Below are positions 9,311 to 17,964 of a stretch of 52,644 nucleotides of DNA, piece after piece. Made by a program: the position numbers and the translations under genes. A model generated the notes under the pieces. The model saw only the letters and a list, made by a program, of their open reading frames with translations, was not told where the DNA came from and searched no databases. Origin of the DNA: Bacillota bacterium (lineage in GTDB: Bacteria > Bacillota > Clostridia > Acetivibrionales > DSM-1351); contig JAEYHZ010000029.1 of assembly GCA_023409265.1 (NCBI GenBank), positions 1 to 52,644 of the forward strand. Reading direction: 5' to 3'. Positions within the stretch are counted from its first letter, which is position 1. Each line of letters opens with the position of its first letter.

Positions 9311-10897
9311 CTAAAATTTTGATACTGGCCTTGCAAAAAGATTCTGAATCGTTTTTTGTTTCAGTATCCTCATTTTTAAGATGCTAAATTCTTTGTAAAT
9401 ACCTTCCATCCTCTTTTCAAACTTAAGGAACTGCATTTCAGCCTGATCTATGTCGTTATCAACATACAATATATGAAAAAAATCCTGGATGGCTTTAGCG
9501 AATTTATACTTTAAATCCAACAAATCCTGGTGGAAAAGCTCTATAGTATCCGGATATATTGCTTTTATAAATGCTATGGAAGACATAAAGGTCTGAAAAT
9601 CACCATCCAGCTTTTCGATCTGAGAACCGTCCACAAAATTTTTAATAAACTGCGACAATTGCTGTACATCTGGATCTTTAAAACTGTAGTCTTCAGAATC
9701 CAGATATGTATAACTTTCTTTCAGTAATCCGTTTTGCTTGACGACATGGTATATATCGGTCCCATAATAAACATCCAAGTGCCTGTAATATAATTTTAAT
9801 ATAGCTAGATTGTTATCCTCTAAAAACCGGAAATTTTCTCTCAATCTGCTCACAGTAGTAAAGGGGTTGAACATGATATAGCCGGGTACTACATCTATTC
9901 CCAAAGACGTAAACAGATTATACGCCCTGTAAGAGTCTTTCGGTTCAGAATTTTTATTGTACAGGATCAGGTCTTCTTTATTACAGGCCTCTATTCCTAT
10001 GAAAACCTGTGTAAAACCCGCTTCCTTCATTAACAGTATAAGCTGCGTATCATTTTCACTGAAGGTCTCAGCCCGTAGATAACACCAAAAATGCATTTTG
10101 ATGGGGTATTCGATACACAACCTGCAGAATTCCTCTATTCTCTTTTTCCCAAGAGTCCCTGGATCCTCAAAACTATTATCCGTAAACGAAAAGCTGCGAA
10201 TCCCATATTCTTTATTGATGGAAACAATCTCATAAAAAACGTCTTTAATGGCTCTTCCTCTCCATGCACGGGTTTTTATGGGTTTATATACATCTGAAAT
10301 AGCGCAGAAACTACATCTTGCGGTGCATCCACTGGAGCCCGTTATTCTGGCAGAATAAAAGTTACGCTTTTTATTGTTAATAAAAAAGTCTCTAGAAATT
10401 ATCGGCATAGTTTCTATATTTACAAAATAAGGGGACTTGGTTTCCTTATCCTGCCTTGTCTTAACATGAGGCAACTTCTCAAAGCGGTAATCATTGTCCT
10501 CATACCTGAGCACTATATGATACATAGTCAGCTCGCCATCTCCCAGAATGACAAAGTCAATATCCCTGCAGTCATTTAGAATGAAGTCATAGGCTGTTGT
10601 CGCCAAAATACTGCCTACAAATGTGAAGGCCGATGAATTTCTTTTTTTCAGTAACTCACACAGCTTATATATGTATCTCGCGTTTGTATTGTAAATTGGA
10701 AAACCGATTAGATTTGACTCTACAGGTATTTCGCTAATCAACTGCTCAAAGCTTGAATCCTTATTCACGTTCAGATAAACGATGGTCACTGGTATATTGT
10801 GTTGCCTCAAATAGGCAGCAATGCGACTCACCCCCGTGTATTCGGCATCAAAGGCAGAAAAGGTATTTACTACTACTAAAGAAACATTTGACTTCAT
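9311..10897 (-). CDS. B12-binding-type radical SAM enzyme
   Basis: The 528-residue protein has an N-terminal Rossmann-like region (about 1-140, starting VSLVVVNTFSAF, with LIGFPIYNTN and TFVGSILAT) of the cobalamin-binding class, then a radical SAM core with SGCTARCSFC (CX3CX2C near residue 190) and a TDNSFEDPG segment typical of B12-dependent radical SAM enzymes. The C-terminal about 150 residues are mainly helical. Such enzymes methylate unactivated carbons or perform ring and C-C chemistry. The ATG start has GGAG 9 nt upstream. It is the last radical SAM gene before the exporters. The canonical DxHxxG cobalamin motif is not seen, so cobalamin use is likely by family but unproven. Confidence 0.85.
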   Translation of the reverse strand: MKSNVSLVVVNTFSAFDAEYTGVSRIAAYLRQHNIPVTIVYLNVNKDSSFEQLISEIPVESNLIGFPIYNTNARYIYKLCELLKKRNSSAFTFVGSILATTAYDFILNDCRDIDFVILGDGELTMYHIVLRYEDNDYRFEKLPHVKTRQDKETKSPYFVNIETMPIISRDFFINNKKRNFYSARITGSSGCTARCSFCAISDVYKPIKTRAWRGRAIKDVFYEIVSINKEYGIRSFSFTDNSFEDPGTLGKKRIEEFCRLCIEYPIKMHFWCYLRAETFSENDTQLILLMKEAGFTQVFIGIEACNKEDLILYNKNSEPKDSYRAYNLFTSLGIDVVPGYIMFNPFTTVSRLRENFRFLEDNNLAILKLYYRHLDVYYGTDIYHVVKQNGLLKESYTYLDSEDYSFKDPDVQQLSQFIKNFVDGSQIEKLDGDFQTFMSSIAFIKAIYPDTIELFHQDLLDLKYKFAKAIQDFFHILYVDNDIDQAEMQFLKFEKRMEGIYKEFSILKMRILKQKTIQNLFARPVSKF

Positions 10898-10923
10898 GCG
10901 ATTATCTCCAAAATCATAAAGTA

Positions 10924-12639
10924 TTATAGGTATTCCGATAAATTTATCCTGGAAAAGGTAAATAAAATATCATGTAATGTCGGCATCTCCATATCAGGTT
11001 CAACATCAAAGCTGTTTGAATATACACTGTCCAATCCTTTTGTACAAATAATATTGTATATTTCACTTACAGAATCATACAGATTGAAGCTTGAGTCCTT
11101 TCTCATGTTGGCGAGATATCGTATCACAAATGCTATGGTGGTTATCTGCTGGGGAGATATTATAGTCTCAAGTCTTGATACATCCACTATATTACTTCCC
11201 ACTTGGACTATATATTTGTTGATACATATATGTTCATGTATGCGGTTGCTTTCAGTATCCTTTCTGAAGGATGAAAGTGTATCAGATTTTACCACCCTGT
11301 CCAGCTTCCAGTGTACTGGATACTCATCAAGAGTATTATAATATTCGAATGAATTCTGCCTAGTTAAGCTGATTTCCTTGTTATAATTATAAAGACAGTA
11401 ATCCTTCATCATATATACGTTATCTGCCAGATCAAGATACTCGCTTGTACCACCAATAATCAGAATTGTAGAGACCTTTACTTCCCGGTATATCTGTCGG
11501 ACCCGGTCTGTAAAGGGTACAATAGGGTCATCCTTGATTATCTGCTTCATGCGTGAATCACGGATCATGAAATTGGTAGCCGTCCTGTCCTCATCTATCA
11601 GCAGGGTTTTGCATCCGAAAGATATAGCTTCAATTATATTCGCTGCTTGGGAAGTGCTTCCGCTGGCATGCAACGATGTAAATCTTTCTGTGTCCAAATA
11701 AGTAACGTTTCGTATAAATGGTGATATATTAAGTGAAGTTACACTCCGGCCGTCCTCGGCTATTATCTTGCAGGTATTCTGCTCGGTAATGCAGTATTCA
11801 CGTCCGTCACTGGAAATATGGTTGTACACGCCTGCCAGGATACTGTCCAGCAGAGTACTCTTTCCAGAATACCCTCCCCCGGTGATTACTGTAACGCCTT
11901 CACGGATACCCATGCCCTTTAGGGTATACCCATCAGTTAAAGCCAGCTCCACCTCATCCTCTGGGGGCGATATGAAGGGCACTGCTGATGACAGTGGCAG
12001 GTCTCCATTTTCTCTAGGGAGAATACTGTTGTTTGCTATGAAGCATACAAGTCCTTTTTCCTTTAGTATGTTGCGTATTTCCAACTGCCTTCTGTAAACA
12101 CTGACAAACTGCTCATACTGTGTCATGTCAAACAATGCGACAAAATCGCGTATAGCTTTCGCCAGCTCCTTTTTGACAATTTTTACTGACAACTTTCCTG
12201 CCACTACATTTCTCTTTTCCATCATATGTACAGGGAATCTGATCACAATCATTATATTCAGCTTCTGATCCTCGATAAAAGAGCTGTTTCTCAGAAGTAT
12301 TTTCTGATTCGGTTTATGGATATAGATTCTCCCGGTATATTTTTCTTTTCCCGTCTTATGTTCTCGTTCCAGGTCTATTTTTTCTATACAACCAGCAAAC
12401 TGCCTGAGACAGTAGTCTGCTGTAGAGACATATAAACTTCTTTGGCAATCTTCCAGTCCTAGCATTTTTAGAGGGAATTGAAGGGTAAATCTCACAAATT
12501 CAGGCTTTGACTTGTGAGTTTCCTCGCAAACTATAGTCATTTCCTCATACTCATAAGTGTTGTTTTGTTTATATAGCGCTCTCAAAGATGCGACATCAGA
12601 TAAGTCGCAAGCACCCAGTAATTTAATAAGCCTGTAAAT
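10924..12639 (-). CDS. Predicted ATPase of the ABC class (COG3044/PF09818-like)
   Basis: The P-loop protein carries GGGYSGKSTLL (Walker A), LHASGSTSQAANI (signature-like) and KTLLIDEDRTATNFMIRD (Walker B), the layout of the free-standing ABC-class ATPases of COG3044; it also has the family segment NNSILPREN-GDLPLSSA. There is no membrane domain. The first ordinary start codon is a TTG at 12585, but it lacks a ribosome binding site. The frame stays open upstream to an AGGAGG at 12649-12654, and the added residues (IYRLIKLLGACDLSD) fit the family N-terminus. The best start is therefore an ATT at 12639, 9 nt after AGGAGG, giving 571 residues. Its function in peptide maturation is unknown; members elsewhere are RNA- or nucleic-acid-linked. 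Confidence 0.75.
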   Translation of the reverse strand: MYRLIKLLGACDLSDVASLRALYKQNNTYEYEEMTIVCEETHKSKPEFVRFTLQFPLKMLGLEDCQRSLYVSTADYCLRQFAGCIEKIDLEREHKTGKEKYTGRIYIHKPNQKILLRNSSFIEDQKLNIMIVIRFPVHMMEKRNVVAGKLSVKIVKKELAKAIRDFVALFDMTQYEQFVSVYRRQLEIRNILKEKGLVCFIANNSILPRENGDLPLSSAVPFISPPEDEVELALTDGYTLKGMGIREGVTVITGGGYSGKSTLLDSILAGVYNHISSDGREYCITEQNTCKIIAEDGRSVTSLNISPFIRNVTYLDTERFTSLHASGSTSQAANIIEAISFGCKTLLIDEDRTATNFMIRDSRMKQIIKDDPIVPFTDRVRQIYREVKVSTILIIGGTSEYLDLADNVYMMKDYCLYNYNKEISLTRQNSFEYYNTLDEYPVHWKLDRVVKSDTLSSFRKDTESNRIHEHICINKYIVQVGSNIVDVSRLETIISPQQITTIAFVIRYLANMRKDSSFNLYDSVSEIYNIICTKGLDSVYSNSFDVEPDMEMPTLHDILFTFSRINLSEYL

Positions 12640-12658
12640 AACTTTTCGCCTCCTATAC

Positions 12659-14146
12659 TTAAACCATAAACAGCATATTCTGCTTTATTGCTATAGGGGC
12701 CCTCCTGTAATAATCCAATAAGGCCCTTTTAGAGTTCTTGACATCACCCATATCCTTATATGCCAAATAAAGGAATTCATATAGTCTGTATGTATTACAT
12801 CGCTGACTGTTTTCCAGCTCAATCCCCATTTTAGCCACATCTACAGCTAATTCTTTAAAATTACTATTCTTTAATATTGTTACAAATTCCATTGCTTCTG
12901 TGGAAGGATGATATGACCTTTCCAAATAGTTGCCTACTAAAGTTAAAAGGTCCATATCCTTTTTTGCACAAATACAATTATAAAGATATAACATTTCCAA
13001 CAGATGCGTACCACGCATTTCAGCATCGAGAGCCTTGCAACATTCATACCCCGATTCATAATTACCTGTATGGAAACGAATATATATATCAGCAATTGCT
13101 TTCAGTTTATAAAGCTTATCCTGGTTTTTTATAAGAAAATTGGGGTCTACAAATTGATTTTCTATTATTTTGTACCCTAGGCACCCGCCCTGACATATTT
13201 GGTTTTGGCTTAACTCGCAGGTAACACATGATTCTTTTGTATGCTTATTCCATCGAATCTCATCTTCAAGGTCTTTTATAAAAAGCCATGCATGGGTTAG
13301 ACTATCAAAGCTTTCCATCGACACATCCCTAAATGGTAAAGAGCAGAAGCATGACGAAATATTTGCATTAGTCGTAATGTCAAGATATGTTCTGCATTGC
13401 CCAGATTTCAAATCGTCATACATAAAGGACCAGAGATATTTTTGATCCTCCTCTGTCAGCAGGCACAGTGGAAATGGGCAGTCGAAATGTACTTTTCTTA
13501 TCCCGTTTGCATATAATAGCTTAACAAGCTCCAGAGCTTTACGGAAAGTCTTTCCGACCTCGCGGAAATCTATGAAAGCATTGTCTTTGCTGGGGGCCGG
13601 ACGGGTGACATCCACCCTGACCTCCTGAATCCTCTGCTGCTTCGCATAGTCCAGAATAAAGGATGTGTCCATTTCATCGGAAAATATGTTTATCCCTATA
13701 GCAACCTTATCATCGCCATACAATTTCTTCATTAATGCTATATTTGAAAATAACTGCTCTAGCTCGCCCTCTTCGTAAGTATGCGGAGCATTGCAGTTTA
13801 TCAGAACAGACTGTATTATGCCCTTTACATTCCTAATAGTTTTTGGGTCAATGGCCCCATTGGTAAAAATCATAGCCCTGATCCCATATTCCTTATGCAA
13901 GTGAATAATCTCATCCAATCTTGAATGTAAAGTCGGCTCGCCACCCTGCCAAGCAATATAGTCTATCCCTTCATCATGACACATGGAAAGTATTCTCTGT
14001 ATCGACTCTATATCTATTTCCCTGTTCTGTTTAGAGACAGACAGGTAATCTACGGCAAAGCAATAGTTGCATTTCTTGTTGCAGTATGACGTCAACCTTA
14101 CCCTGGGACGGAAAGGAAAACGGTAATTTTTTAATTCTCTCCTCAA
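12659..14146 (-). CDS. Radical SAM/SPASM-type enzyme with C-terminal TPR-like region
   Basis: Radical SAM motif CNKKCNYC is at residues 22-29, followed by WQGGEPTLH. An auxiliary-cluster region follows around residues 250-340 with several cysteines, including CVTCELSQNQICQGGCLGY. The last about 140 residues form repeated helices that resemble TPR units (YLERSYHP, KMGIELENS, YKDMGDVKNS), unusual for a maturase. The TTG start at 14146 is preceded by AAGGAG. The enzyme class usually makes thioether, C-C or epimerised residues in peptides with the help of a RiPP recognition element, here possibly the PqqD-like protein two genes upstream in the transcript. Confidence 0.88.
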   Translation of the reverse strand: MRRELKNYRFPFRPRVRLTSYCNKKCNYCFAVDYLSVSKQNREIDIESIQRILSMCHDEGIDYIAWQGGEPTLHSRLDEIIHLHKEYGIRAMIFTNGAIDPKTIRNVKGIIQSVLINCNAPHTYEEGELEQLFSNIALMKKLYGDDKVAIGINIFSDEMDTSFILDYAKQQRIQEVRVDVTRPAPSKDNAFIDFREVGKTFRKALELVKLLYANGIRKVHFDCPFPLCLLTEEDQKYLWSFMYDDLKSGQCRTYLDITTNANISSCFCSLPFRDVSMESFDSLTHAWLFIKDLEDEIRWNKHTKESCVTCELSQNQICQGGCLGYKIIENQFVDPNFLIKNQDKLYKLKAIADIYIRFHTGNYESGYECCKALDAEMRGTHLLEMLYLYNCICAKKDMDLLTLVGNYLERSYHPSTEAMEFVTILKNSNFKELAVDVAKMGIELENSQRCNTYRLYEFLYLAYKDMGDVKNSKRALLDYYRRAPIAIKQNMLFMV

Positions 14147-14161
14147 TGGATTATCACTCCT

Positions 14162-15733
14162 TTATGACTTCTTGGACAGTACTCTCAACTTTATGATTTC
14201 AGCATTGATTTTCCGTCTACTGTCGGGTCGGACAGTATATTCCAAAGCCGTATTCAGGCACTCTGATGCACTATCATATTTATGAACTGATTTAAAAATA
14301 AATGCTTTCTGGAGATAAATAAAAACCTCTGGCTTATCCTTAAGCAAATCATTCCCCAAGTTATAAGCAGAGACCAAACCCTCCGCTGTCCTTGTCTTCG
14401 ACAGTAATTTCTCTAACATAATCTTTGGAGCCAAATAATCAGAAAACACAAGGGGCTTCAATAGATCATAGTCCTCCTTTTGTCCATACAAATGGCTGCT
14501 GTAGGTCTTATCAGCATATCTCTGCATTGGGGTATTTGGATATATGCGTACCCCGCTGTTCACAAAGCAGCGAAAGTCTTTCCCAAAACGTTTTGAAGTG
14601 CGAATCACCCATTCTGCCAATTCATCAAGGGTTTCTTCATTTTCTCCCGGTAAGCCAATAATGAATCCAATGGTTAAACCCTTTGCACCGCATGAACATA
14701 ATATATCCATCGTATCTTCTATATTTTTCCTTCTGAAAGGAATATTGTTTGCCTTTAAAATGCTATCTGTAACATGTGTCAAGCCAAAGCATATGCTGTT
14801 ATCTACGAAACCCGATTTAATCAACATTCTATATAGCTCAGCTGAAAAATTTGAAGGTAAGAAGTATGCTGAAAAGGTGTTCCTTATTTGATTTTTAATA
14901 ATACAATCACACAGCTTCATCACAGGGCCTTCATCGGGAGAGTTTAGTTCGCTGCAGGCAAGCCATATCCTTTGTCCCTCTTTTCCTACAGCCTCTATCT
15001 CCTTTATGATGTTGTCCAAATTACGCCAATGCACATTTCCAGCCTCATTTCTTTCAACGCAGTAAGCACATTTACCTTTGCAGCCATAAGATACCCGGAC
15101 AGGCGTAGTGCCTGTCCAATCTGCGCAATATTCTTTCACCCTTTTGATTTCACTGTTATCATTATTGATATTGATTGTATCGAATATTTCATTTTCTATC
15201 TCTATATTACCGCTGACATAAACCATTCCTGATAATTCTCTAGTATTATTCAATACAAAGGTCTCAATATCCTGTTCATGTATTAAACATTTGACAAGGG
15301 CTTCAAAGGTGTTCTCACCGGGGCCCTTTATACCATACTGTAACCCAAATTTCTTCAAGAGCGCTCTGGGCGCAATACTAAAACCAACACCACCGCAGAC
15401 AATCTCTGCGGTAGTATTGGCTTTTATACAACGGATAACCGGTTCGATTTCGTCTATAAAGCATCTAGAAGCTATTTCACCAGAATCTTCGCCATCCCAG
15501 ACATGCGCCATATTATCCATATTTCTGATGCTAAGCCCGATAAGGTCAGGCTTGTGCTTTTGAAGCAGTTCTATAGTATATTGAACAGGATTTTCATAAA
15601 TAAACGGATTTTCTATGGTTACATTCACAGGCAGCTTGACCACCACCGATGCCAGTATTTCCAAGCCATAGGGCGGTGCGGCTATTGAGGCCCAATCAAT
15701 CGGGTTTAGATAAATAAGCAAAATATTCTTCAA
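14162..15733 (-). CDS. B12-binding-type radical SAM enzyme with helical tail
   Basis: Starts NILLIYLNP with PYGLEILASVV and LIGLSIRNMDN, the N-terminal cobalamin-binding layout (about 1-150). The radical SAM core has YGCKGKCAYC (CX3CX2C near residue 215) and FIIGLPGENEETL. The last about 90 residues look like tandem helical pairs (LQKAFIFKSVHKYDSASECLN), similar in style to the TPR-like end of the neighbouring gene. The TTG start has AGAGG upstream. It directly follows the PqqD-like gene, so it is a candidate first modifier of the peptide. Methylation or ring formation is possible; the reaction is not predictable from sequence. Confidence 0.86.
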   Translation of the reverse strand: MKNILLIYLNPIDWASIAAPPYGLEILASVVVKLPVNVTIENPFIYENPVQYTIELLQKHKPDLIGLSIRNMDNMAHVWDGEDSGEIASRCFIDEIEPVIRCIKANTTAEIVCGGVGFSIAPRALLKKFGLQYGIKGPGENTFEALVKCLIHEQDIETFVLNNTRELSGMVYVSGNIEIENEIFDTININNDNSEIKRVKEYCADWTGTTPVRVSYGCKGKCAYCVERNEAGNVHWRNLDNIIKEIEAVGKEGQRIWLACSELNSPDEGPVMKLCDCIIKNQIRNTFSAYFLPSNFSAELYRMLIKSGFVDNSICFGLTHVTDSILKANNIPFRRKNIEDTMDILCSCGAKGLTIGFIIGLPGENEETLDELAEWVIRTSKRFGKDFRCFVNSGVRIYPNTPMQRYADKTYSSHLYGQKEDYDLLKPLVFSDYLAPKIMLEKLLSKTRTAEGLVSAYNLGNDLLKDKPEVFIYLQKAFIFKSVHKYDSASECLNTALEYTVRPDSRRKINAEIIKLRVLSKKS

Positions 15734-15746
15734 ATCTATTTACCTC

Positions 15747-16019
15747 TTATTCCTCACAAATGCTGATGATTTCTCTTTCCAATGCCCATTCAATTATTTT
15801 GGGTATCGATTTTTCGATCCTCGGGTACTGTGATTCGCTGTATTGAGTTTTTAATTTTTCTATTATTTCCACTTCAGTGCTTGCATGTCTTATGATATCC
15901 AGCACCTGATAGGAGCACTTATTACCAGTTCCTACGAAGCCTGTTTCACCATCAATTATGTACAACTCATTATCTTTGAATTCGATATCAACGCTTGGTT
16001 TTAAAATATATTTATTCAA
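15747..16019 (-). CDS. PqqD-like small protein (probable RiPP recognition element)
   Basis: The 90-residue protein has the order strand-strand-strand then three helices: YILKPSVDIEFKDNELYIID, SYQVLDIIRHASTEVEIIEK, and a helical end LEREIISICEE. This is the winged-helix plan of PqqD, which binds the leader of a precursor peptide and presents it to radical SAM enzymes. It starts at a TTG with AGGAG 9 nt upstream and follows the small precursor ORF after 271 bp, the arrangement expected for a recognition protein. A weak hairpin separates the two. Similarity is structural by eye and not a search result. Confidence 0.65.
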   Translation of the reverse strand: MNKYILKPSVDIEFKDNELYIIDGETGFVGTGNKCSYQVLDIIRHASTEVEIIEKLKTQYSESQYPRIEKSIPKIIEWALEREIISICEE

Positions 16020-16067
16020 TGTTGTTCACTCCTCTCATAATTAGAATAACAAGTTTTAGTATTTTAA

Positions 16068-16116
16068 AATTTCCAGTTACAAATCTCTACTACAACAATA
16101 AAACTTACTGGAAATT
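16068..16116. terminator. Possible attenuator between precursor ORF and PqqD-like gene
   Basis: AATTTCCAGT (16068-16077) pairs perfectly with ACTGGAAATT (16107-16116) across a 29-nt loop, and on the transcript it is followed by TTAAAATAC. A partial terminator here would let the precursor be made in excess over the enzymes, as is common in RiPP operons. The loop is long and the U tract short, so the call is weak. Confidence 0.35.
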
Positions 16117-16290
16117 GGTCTATATAGTGTTACTTTTTCTAGTGCCGTTTTAACATTTGTTATAAATACGCCTCCATACTTGCCTTTATATTTAACCACT
16201 GAATTGAATTGTTTATATTAATGGCTATAAAGAGAAGAGATAACGCAGTATCTGTATAGTTTAACTAAGTGTTCTTTGTCAATATGCTAA

Positions 16291-16401
16291 TTAACAGTGG
16301 CAGGATAACAGTGTAAATGCGAAAGAATCATCAGAAACTAATTCGCCTAAAACTGGTTCGAATATTTCTTCTTCCAGTATTGCCATAGTGTTTTCGTTCA
16401 T
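16291..16401 (-). CDS. Candidate RiPP precursor peptide, 36 residues
   Basis: An ATG at 16401 lies 8 nt after AGGAGG (16410-16415), one of the best ribosome binding sites in the island. The 36-residue product begins MNENTMAILEEEIFEP, is rich in Glu/Asp and aliphatic residues over its first 25 positions (leader-like), and ends SFAFTLLSCHC followed by TAA. The C-terminal segment is short, aromatic and has Ser, Thr, two Cys and one His that could be modified. It lies between the aminotransferase and the PqqD-like gene, with radical SAM genes on both sides. No signal peptide or membrane helix. It is too short for usual gene calling. The role is inferred from sequence features and context. Confidence 0.75.
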   Translation of the reverse strand: MNENTMAILEEEIFEPVLGELVSDDSFAFTLLSCHC

Positions 16402-16416
16402 TATATACACCTCCTT
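16402..16416 (-). promoter_or_regulatory. Strong ribosome binding site of the small precursor ORF
   Basis: On the minus strand AAGGAGGTG (16408-16416) is followed by TATATA and the ATG at 16401. Complementarity to the 16S rRNA tail is nearly complete and the spacing is optimal. This marks the short frame as translated. Confidence 0.8.
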
Positions 16417-16546
16417 TGTTATATCAGAGTTTTACTCATTTTGATATTACAAACTCTCCTCTCTTTATAGACAATTATAATAAAACTATACAAATTTTTA
16501 TCCATTATGGCATTAGATGCCAGTTTGTAATTAAGGTGATTTCTTT

Positions 16547-17953
16547 TTACTTTTGAACCATTTTTCGGATTTCCTTGCACAAATCTAGTGCCATTACATC
16601 AGTTATTTTTAAACCCAAAGAAATATTAATCGTTTTTCTCAATCTATCAAGAGATGACTTAAATAATGATAATAACTTTTGATCCTGTGGATCCCATTTT
16701 TCTGTATAGTTGGTCATTTCTATTATGTATGGCCAATATACATATACATTATGGTTTATCTCATCCTCTCTAAATAAAATCGATGCAGGAATCCCCATAG
16801 CTTCCAGGTAGCTCTTCAGCGTATCAGTTAGCTCAATGGTTTCACATTTAAGATAAATTGATTGAGGAATATCGCCATCCTTTGATGGTACGAGACTGAT
16901 TCCTTTTACATCGATAAGCTCCCTTTCGAAAACGTTACTTAGCTGCTTTAAGTGATTTTTTATATGCCCAAGCCTCTCTAACTGTACCAGACCTATAGCG
17001 GCTTGGGTCTCTGGCATCCTATAATTGTGTCCGGGTAGACCTGGCAGCAACTCGGGATAGGCAAAGACACGGCTTGCATCACAAATCAGCTTTATTTTGT
17101 TATACAAATCTTTTCTGTTTGTAGTTATGGCCCCACCCTCTCCGGTGGAAATAATCTTATGCTCATGGAAGCTGAAACAGCCTATATCCCCATAGCTACC
17201 TACAGGCTTTCCTTTGTACATAGTACCTATGGACTGTGCGCAATCCTCTATCAGGCTGATGTTATGCTTTTTTGCTATCATGACCAACCCATCGATATCC
17301 ACTGCTTTTCCTCGCAAATGAACACATATTATTGCTTTTGTTTTTTTAGTGATATATCTTTCAATATGCTCACAAGATATGGAATAGGTATCATCTATAT
17401 CGCATAATACAGGCTTACCACCTGTATTCAAAACAGCAGAAACCGTACCTATATATGTATAACAAGGTACAATGACTTCATCTTCGAAGCTTTTTATATC
17501 TACAGCCTTTAGTGCACATTCGATAGCACTTGTCCCGGAGTTAAGGGCGATAACATATTTTGTACTTATTAACCTGGCCAGACGTTCTTCAAATTCGGAG
17601 CAGGAGGAACGTATCAGATTACCCAAATCCGCCAGCGTATTATTACTGTTTCTGCACAGCTTTTTAGAGGCTAGGACCTTCTGGACAGCCATTTGCTCCT
17701 TTTTATTTATTAATGAGGTGCCAAAAGTATTGCTCTGCCAGATGAACTTCTTCCTTTCAACTAATAGCTCTTCTACAATGAGCCTGTGGATTATTTTTAG
17801 TCCATCTGCTTTTTTATTTATTTTACTGAAAATATCATTCGCCTGTTCTATATCAACCCCATCCCTGACCTCCATTAAAAAGGCTATTATGTCCTTCGTC
17901 AATGGAAAAACCTTGTGCCCCTTTATAATTGCAATGGGGAAGCGATCTTTCAT
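16547..17953 (-). CDS. DegT/DnrJ/EryC1-family PLP aminotransferase with N-terminal winged-helix-like extension
   Basis: From about residue 85 the 468-residue protein is a PLP-dependent sugar-aminotransferase-type enzyme: ALNSGTSAIECALKA, PCYTYIGTV, EDCAQSIG with Asp237, FSFHEHKIISTGEGGA with the Schiff-base Lys266, and NYRMPETQAAIGLVQLERL. The first 85 residues do not belong to that fold and look like a PqqD/RRE-type helical unit (VFPLTKDIIAFLMEVRDG, IIHRLIVEELLV). The gene begins 11 nt after the previous stop. Members of this family aminate keto-sugars; the location beside the precursor ORF and the extension suggest amination of a peptide-borne carbonyl, which would be new. NDP-sugar amination linked to the heptose genes is the alternative. 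Confidence 0.85.
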   Translation of the reverse strand: MKDRFPIAIIKGHKVFPLTKDIIAFLMEVRDGVDIEQANDIFSKINKKADGLKIIHRLIVEELLVERKKFIWQSNTFGTSLINKKEQMAVQKVLASKKLCRNSNNTLADLGNLIRSSCSEFEERLARLISTKYVIALNSGTSAIECALKAVDIKSFEDEVIVPCYTYIGTVSAVLNTGGKPVLCDIDDTYSISCEHIERYITKKTKAIICVHLRGKAVDIDGLVMIAKKHNISLIEDCAQSIGTMYKGKPVGSYGDIGCFSFHEHKIISTGEGGAITTNRKDLYNKIKLICDASRVFAYPELLPGLPGHNYRMPETQAAIGLVQLERLGHIKNHLKQLSNVFERELIDVKGISLVPSKDGDIPQSIYLKCETIELTDTLKSYLEAMGIPASILFREDEINHNVYVYWPYIIEMTNYTEKWDPQDQKLLSLFKSSLDRLRKTINISLGLKITDVMALDLCKEIRKMVQK

Positions 17954-17964
17954 TGCAAATTCAC

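Noticed and set aside
12586..12639. A frameshift at the start of the ABC-class ATPase gene
   Set aside because: On recounting the three T residues at 12584-12586 the upstream codons are in frame, so an extended gene with an ATT start explains it.
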